Source of the DNA: CAWBFD01 sp963788115
Lineage (GTDB): Bacteria > Actinomycetota > Thermoleophilia > Solirubrobacterales > 70-9
Assembly (NCBI GenBank): GCA_963788115.1
Contig: CAWBFD010000004.1
Location: 310,001 to 374,000 of the forward strand
DNA length: 64,000 nt
Reading direction: 5' to 3'
The notes beneath the pieces were generated by a model. That model was not told where the DNA came from and did not search any database. It was given only the letters and a program-made list of their open reading frames with translations. The position numbers were made by a program, and so were the translations under genes. Shown in pieces: positions 59,888 to 64,000 of the stretch. Numbering within the stretch: the first letter of the stretch is position 1; each line of letters starts with the position of its first letter.

Positions 59888-60309
59888 ACCAAGCGTGCCT
59901 CCAGCTCGATCTCGATCGCGCCGAGCGCCTTTGACACCGGGCAGCCCGCCTTCGCCTGTTCGGCGAGGCTCTGGAACTCGGAGTCATCGATCCCCGGCAC
60001 GCTGCCCTCGGTCTCGAGCGCGCTGCGGGTGATCGCGGGGCCGTCGTCGGTGACCTCGAGGCTGACCCTGGCGGTCGTGCGCACCGAATCGGGTGGGTGC
60101 CCTGCCTCGCTCAGCGTGTTCGCGAACGCCATCGAGAAGCACCCGGCGTGCGCTGCCGCGATCAGCTCCTCCGGGTTGGTGCCGGTTCCCTCCTCGAAGC
60201 GCGACGCGAACGAGAACGCGCCCGAGAAGGCGCCGCTCCCGAACGACATCGTCCCATCCCCCTCCCGCAGGTTGCCCCTCCACTCGGCGTCGGCGGTCCT
60301 GGTTGGCAT
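59884..60309 (-). CDS. OsmC-family peroxidase
   Basis: 141 residues. The two redox cysteines are in AAAHAGCFSMAF and AKAGCPVSKAL, as in OsmC/Ohr, and NPEELIAAAH is the canonical motif. It reduces organic hydroperoxides in the cytoplasm. The start ATG 60309 has a GGAGGAGG site. Confidence 0.95.
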   Translation of the reverse strand: MPTRTADAEWRGNLREGDGTMSFGSGAFSGAFSFASRFEEGTGTNPEELIAAAHAGCFSMAFANTLSEAGHPPDSVRTTARVSLEVTDDGPAITRSALETEGSVPGIDDSEFQSLAEQAKAGCPVSKALGAIEIELEARLV

Positions 60310-60376
60310 GTGGTTTCCTCCTCCTGTTGGCTGGTCGGGGGAGATTTATCAAGGGACGCCTGGGCGCGGCTTCGCC

Positions 60377-60811
60377 CTAAGTGCTTGCCGACAGCTCGCC
60401 GAGCAATTCGGTCGCGCGGGCGGCGACGTCAGGGTCGACCTGAAGCTCGTAGCGTTCGGCCTCCATGCCGGCGACGGAGGAGAAATCGCGCTGACCTCCC
60501 TGCATCGCCTGGAACAGCGCGCCGAACAGCGCGCCGAGCAACGCACCCGCGATCAGGCCGTAGAGAAGCAGGCCCAGGAAGTCCTCGTCGAGATCGAAGA
60601 AGATGCCGAACAGGAGGGCGAACAGCAGTCCGATGAGCACTCCTTGAAGGGCGCCCAGCAACGCCGCCCGGGGGACGGTCATCCGACCTGAGATCTGCTC
60701 GACGGTCCGAAGGCCGGTGCCGACGATCGCCGCCCGCTCGACCGGGAAGCCCTTGTCGGAGAGGAAATCGACCGCGCGCTCAGCCTCGCGGTACGACGTG
60801 TAAGTCGCCAC
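60377..60811 (-). CDS. General stress protein with YflT-like domain
   Basis: 144 residues. The N-terminus (TYTSYREAERAVDFLSDKGFPVERAAIVG) matches the general stress protein YflT-type domain; the middle is a pair of membrane helices (ALLGALQGVLIGLLFALLFGIFF and LIAGALLGALFGALF). The C-terminal soluble part follows (YELQVDPDVAARATELL). The role is unknown. The stress-related neighbours (osmC, GlsB-like and lon) suggest a shared stress theme. Confidence 0.85.
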   Translation of the reverse strand: MATYTSYREAERAVDFLSDKGFPVERAAIVGTGLRTVEQISGRMTVPRAALLGALQGVLIGLLFALLFGIFFDLDEDFLGLLLYGLIAGALLGALFGALFQAMQGGQRDFSSVAGMEAERYELQVDPDVAARATELLGELSAST

Positions 60812-60861
60812 CGTGGTGCGGGCGCCCGCCGCCGGGCCGCCCGTGGTCTGCTCGGCAGTGA

Positions 60862-61158
60862 TTACGTGGCGGGGTGTTCGCGGGTGCCACCGAGGCGGCG
60901 CCCGATGAAGGTCGCGATGAGCAGGACGATGATGACCCCGATCAGGGCGCTGAGAATCCCGCCCCAGTCGAAAACGTCATCGTCGCCGATGCCGAGCCAG
61001 CTGGTGAAGATGAGCCAGCCGAGCGCAGCGCCGACCAGGCCCAGGAGGATCGACACCGCCCAGGAGGCGGGTCCCTCCATGTCCTCGAATATGTCGTTGG
61101 GGATGAGCGCACGGCCGACGAAGCCGGCGACCAACCCGAGAAGCAATGCTCCGATCAC
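60862..61158 (-). CDS. GlsB/YeaQ/YmgE-family stress membrane protein
   Basis: 98 residues. The glycine-rich helix IGALLLGLVAGFVGRALIPN and later VSILLGLVGAALGWLIF match the transglycosylase-associated-protein family. A third helix precedes RRLGGTREH. GTG 61158 was chosen because GGAGG lies at ideal spacing; longer forms begin with an atypical basic segment. Confidence 0.88.
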   Translation of the reverse strand: MIGALLLGLVAGFVGRALIPNDIFEDMEGPASWAVSILLGLVGAALGWLIFTSWLGIGDDDVFDWGGILSALIGVIIVLLIATFIGRRLGGTREHPAT

Positions 61159-61273
61159 CTCTAACCTCCGTTCAAGCGTCTGACCCCTGCGGTACACGCG
61201 TTGCGGCAGACGGTTACCTGGAGACATTAGCCGCAAGCGGGGTTGCAGGGGGACGCTCAGGCGTGTGAGCCGG

Positions 61274-63562
<2,289 letters not shown>

Positions 63563-63584
63563 TGGACCTCTGCTTCGCAGGCTG

Positions 63585-63608
63585 AAGTAACTTTACTTTC
63601 TGAAGTAA
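63585..63608. promoter_or_regulatory. Operator-like half-site array at the lon promoter
   Basis: AAGTAA (63585-63590), TTACTT (63593-63598) and AAGTAA (63603-63608) alternate in orientation at regular distances; the last two make a palindrome with a four-base centre. The same hexamer overlaps CTGAAGTAA direct repeats. It lies between the lon start codon and the -10-like TATCAT. Confidence 0.55.
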
Positions 63609-63613
63609 TGATA
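63608..63613 (-). promoter_or_regulatory. Probable -10 element of lon
   Basis: TATCAT on the - strand, 45 bases before ATG 63562. The transcription start would fall within or next to the half-site array. Confidence 0.45.
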
Positions 63614-63640
63614 GCCGTTCGTAGTCACAGGGTCCTCGCC

Positions 63641-63804
63641 CGCCCGACGTCGGCGCGGGAGGGCCGCTGACGTCGGGCGTCCCCGCCATATGCGTGCCGG
63701 CTCGTGGCGCAAGCCGTGGGAGGGCGCGGCGTCCATGCCGCTACGGCGTCCATGCCGCCCTCCGTGGGCCCTCCCACGATCAGGCCCACCCCCCGGAGGG
63801 CCTG
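63641..63804. other. Three consecutive hairpins in the long non-coding stretch upstream of lon
   Basis: The 375-base interval 63563-63937 has no convincing gene. It holds perfect 11-bp arms (63641-63651 with 63669-63679), 10-bp arms (63715-63724 with 63769-63778) enclosing two direct copies of GGCGTCCATGCCG, and 7-bp arms (63781-63787 with 63798-63804). The region could be a structured RNA, a divergent leader or a degraded element. Confidence 0.5.
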
Positions 63805-63925
63805 GTCCTGAGAGGGTGCTCGGCGAGTCGGTCCCCGGATGCGCGCCTCGTCGGCGTCCTTGCGGTAGACGTTGTATCATATCGGTGGTAAGTTGTCAAG
63901 GATGTGCATAGGGTCAGGACGATGA

Positions 63926-63931
63926 TACGAT
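63926..63931 (+). promoter_or_regulatory. -10 element of the last gene (leaderless type)
   Basis: TACGAT ends 6 bases before ATG 63938. Just upstream, GTATCAT and ATGATAC form a 7-bp inverted repeat with a spacer of roughly 40 bases that could be a regulator site. Confidence 0.45.
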
Positions 63932-63937
63932 GCGCAT

Positions 63938-64000
63938 ATGAGTCCGGATCAGGCGGATAGAAGCGCGGGCGGGGAGGCCGGGGAGGTTCCGCGTCCGTTT
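63938..64000 (+). CDS. Start of an unidentified gene, cut by the window edge
   Basis: Twenty-one codons (MSPDQADRSAGGEAGEVPRPF) run off the window. The acidic, Gly-rich leader gives no family. The TACGAT box six bases upstream supports a start here. Confidence 0.4.
   Translation, partial: MSPDQADRSAGGEAGEVPRPF

Noticed and set aside
63593..63880. 95-residue - strand open frame upstream of lon
   Set aside because: It runs across the hairpins and is Gly/Pro/Arg-rich, with no ribosome site.
63563..63937. tRNA or other classical RNA gene in the non-coding stretch
   Set aside because: No cloverleaf or TPsiC-like sequence; the hairpins are not arranged as in tRNA.

Overview
The window is a high-GC (roughly 70%), gene-dense stretch of bacterial chromosome with no rRNA, tRNA, CRISPR array or insertion sequence that I can see. 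The gene set points to an actinobacterium: an actinobacterial-type ATP-dependent DNA ligase, a biotin carboxylase/BCCP fusion, F420-type PPOX and LLM enzymes, an LPxTG-anchored cupredoxin, DevR/NarL-type two-component pairs and many apparently leaderless promoters. Thermoleophilia/Solirubrobacterales would fit, but this is inference, not proof.

Layout. 0.1-6.1 kb (+): a small ABM-like protein, purA, ligB, an acyl-CoA carboxylase alpha chain and a DUF2804-like protein. 6.1-15.9 kb: mixed short units with a TadE-like secreted protein, an SDR, a degenerate methyltransferase-like zinc-ribbon protein, a saccharopine-dehydrogenase-like enzyme, peptide deformylase, a double-ACT regulator, a membrane protein, a PPOX enzyme, a YbaK deacylase, an LPxTG cupredoxin and a tandem-domain ThyX. 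16-21.7 kb: an LLM-SCP2 fusion, a VOC protein, a nitrilase, an AEC transporter and a PLP decarboxylase. 21.9-36.9 kb (-): a complete 14-gene nuo operon in the order nuoA to nuoN (transcribed from right to left), encoding proton-pumping complex I. 37-40.9 kb: a membrane protein, flavin reductase, lipoprotein cytochrome c, serS, msrB and a cupin. 41-49.2 kb: a regulatory and export region with a histidine kinase/response regulator pair next to an MMPL exporter, an ArsR regulator divergent from a DHA2 MFS exporter, and an ABC ATPase/permease pair. 49.2-57.9 kb: small enzymes (GNAT, RibD-like reductase, SnoaL-like, methyltransferase, enoyl-CoA hydratase), an MFS protein, a second two-component pair, an FAD oxidoreductase and a second YbaK-like protein. 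58-64 kb: an MBL hydrolase, a BrkB membrane protein, OsmC, two stress membrane proteins, lon with an operator-like repeat, a structured non-coding stretch, and the first codons of a further gene.

Main observations. (1) Several genes are broken by what looks like exactly one extra base: nuoG near 29,930, a histidine kinase near 54,790, and a convergent pair (def on - and a small gene on +) near 10,100, where removing a single base would close both opposite-strand frames at natural stops. nuoE may be a fourth case. Consistent one-base insertions suggest assembly or sequencing error, though a real lineage feature is not excluded. (2) At least thirteen genes have a TANNNT hexamer 6-10 bases before the start codon, which predicts leaderless transcripts; one 20-bp divergent gap carries two overlapping -10 elements. 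(3) ThyX is a 546-residue tandem protein whose diagnostic motif is split between the two halves. (4) Two clear operator-like arrays occur: GTACGA-N6-TCGTAC between arsR and the MFS gene, and three AAGTAA/TTACTT half-sites at the lon promoter. (5) serS has no standard start codon where its conserved N-terminus begins. (6) Two mutually exclusive hairpins span the junction between the PLP decarboxylase and the AEC transporter. I found no clearly new multi-gene system; the best leads are regulatory and structural.
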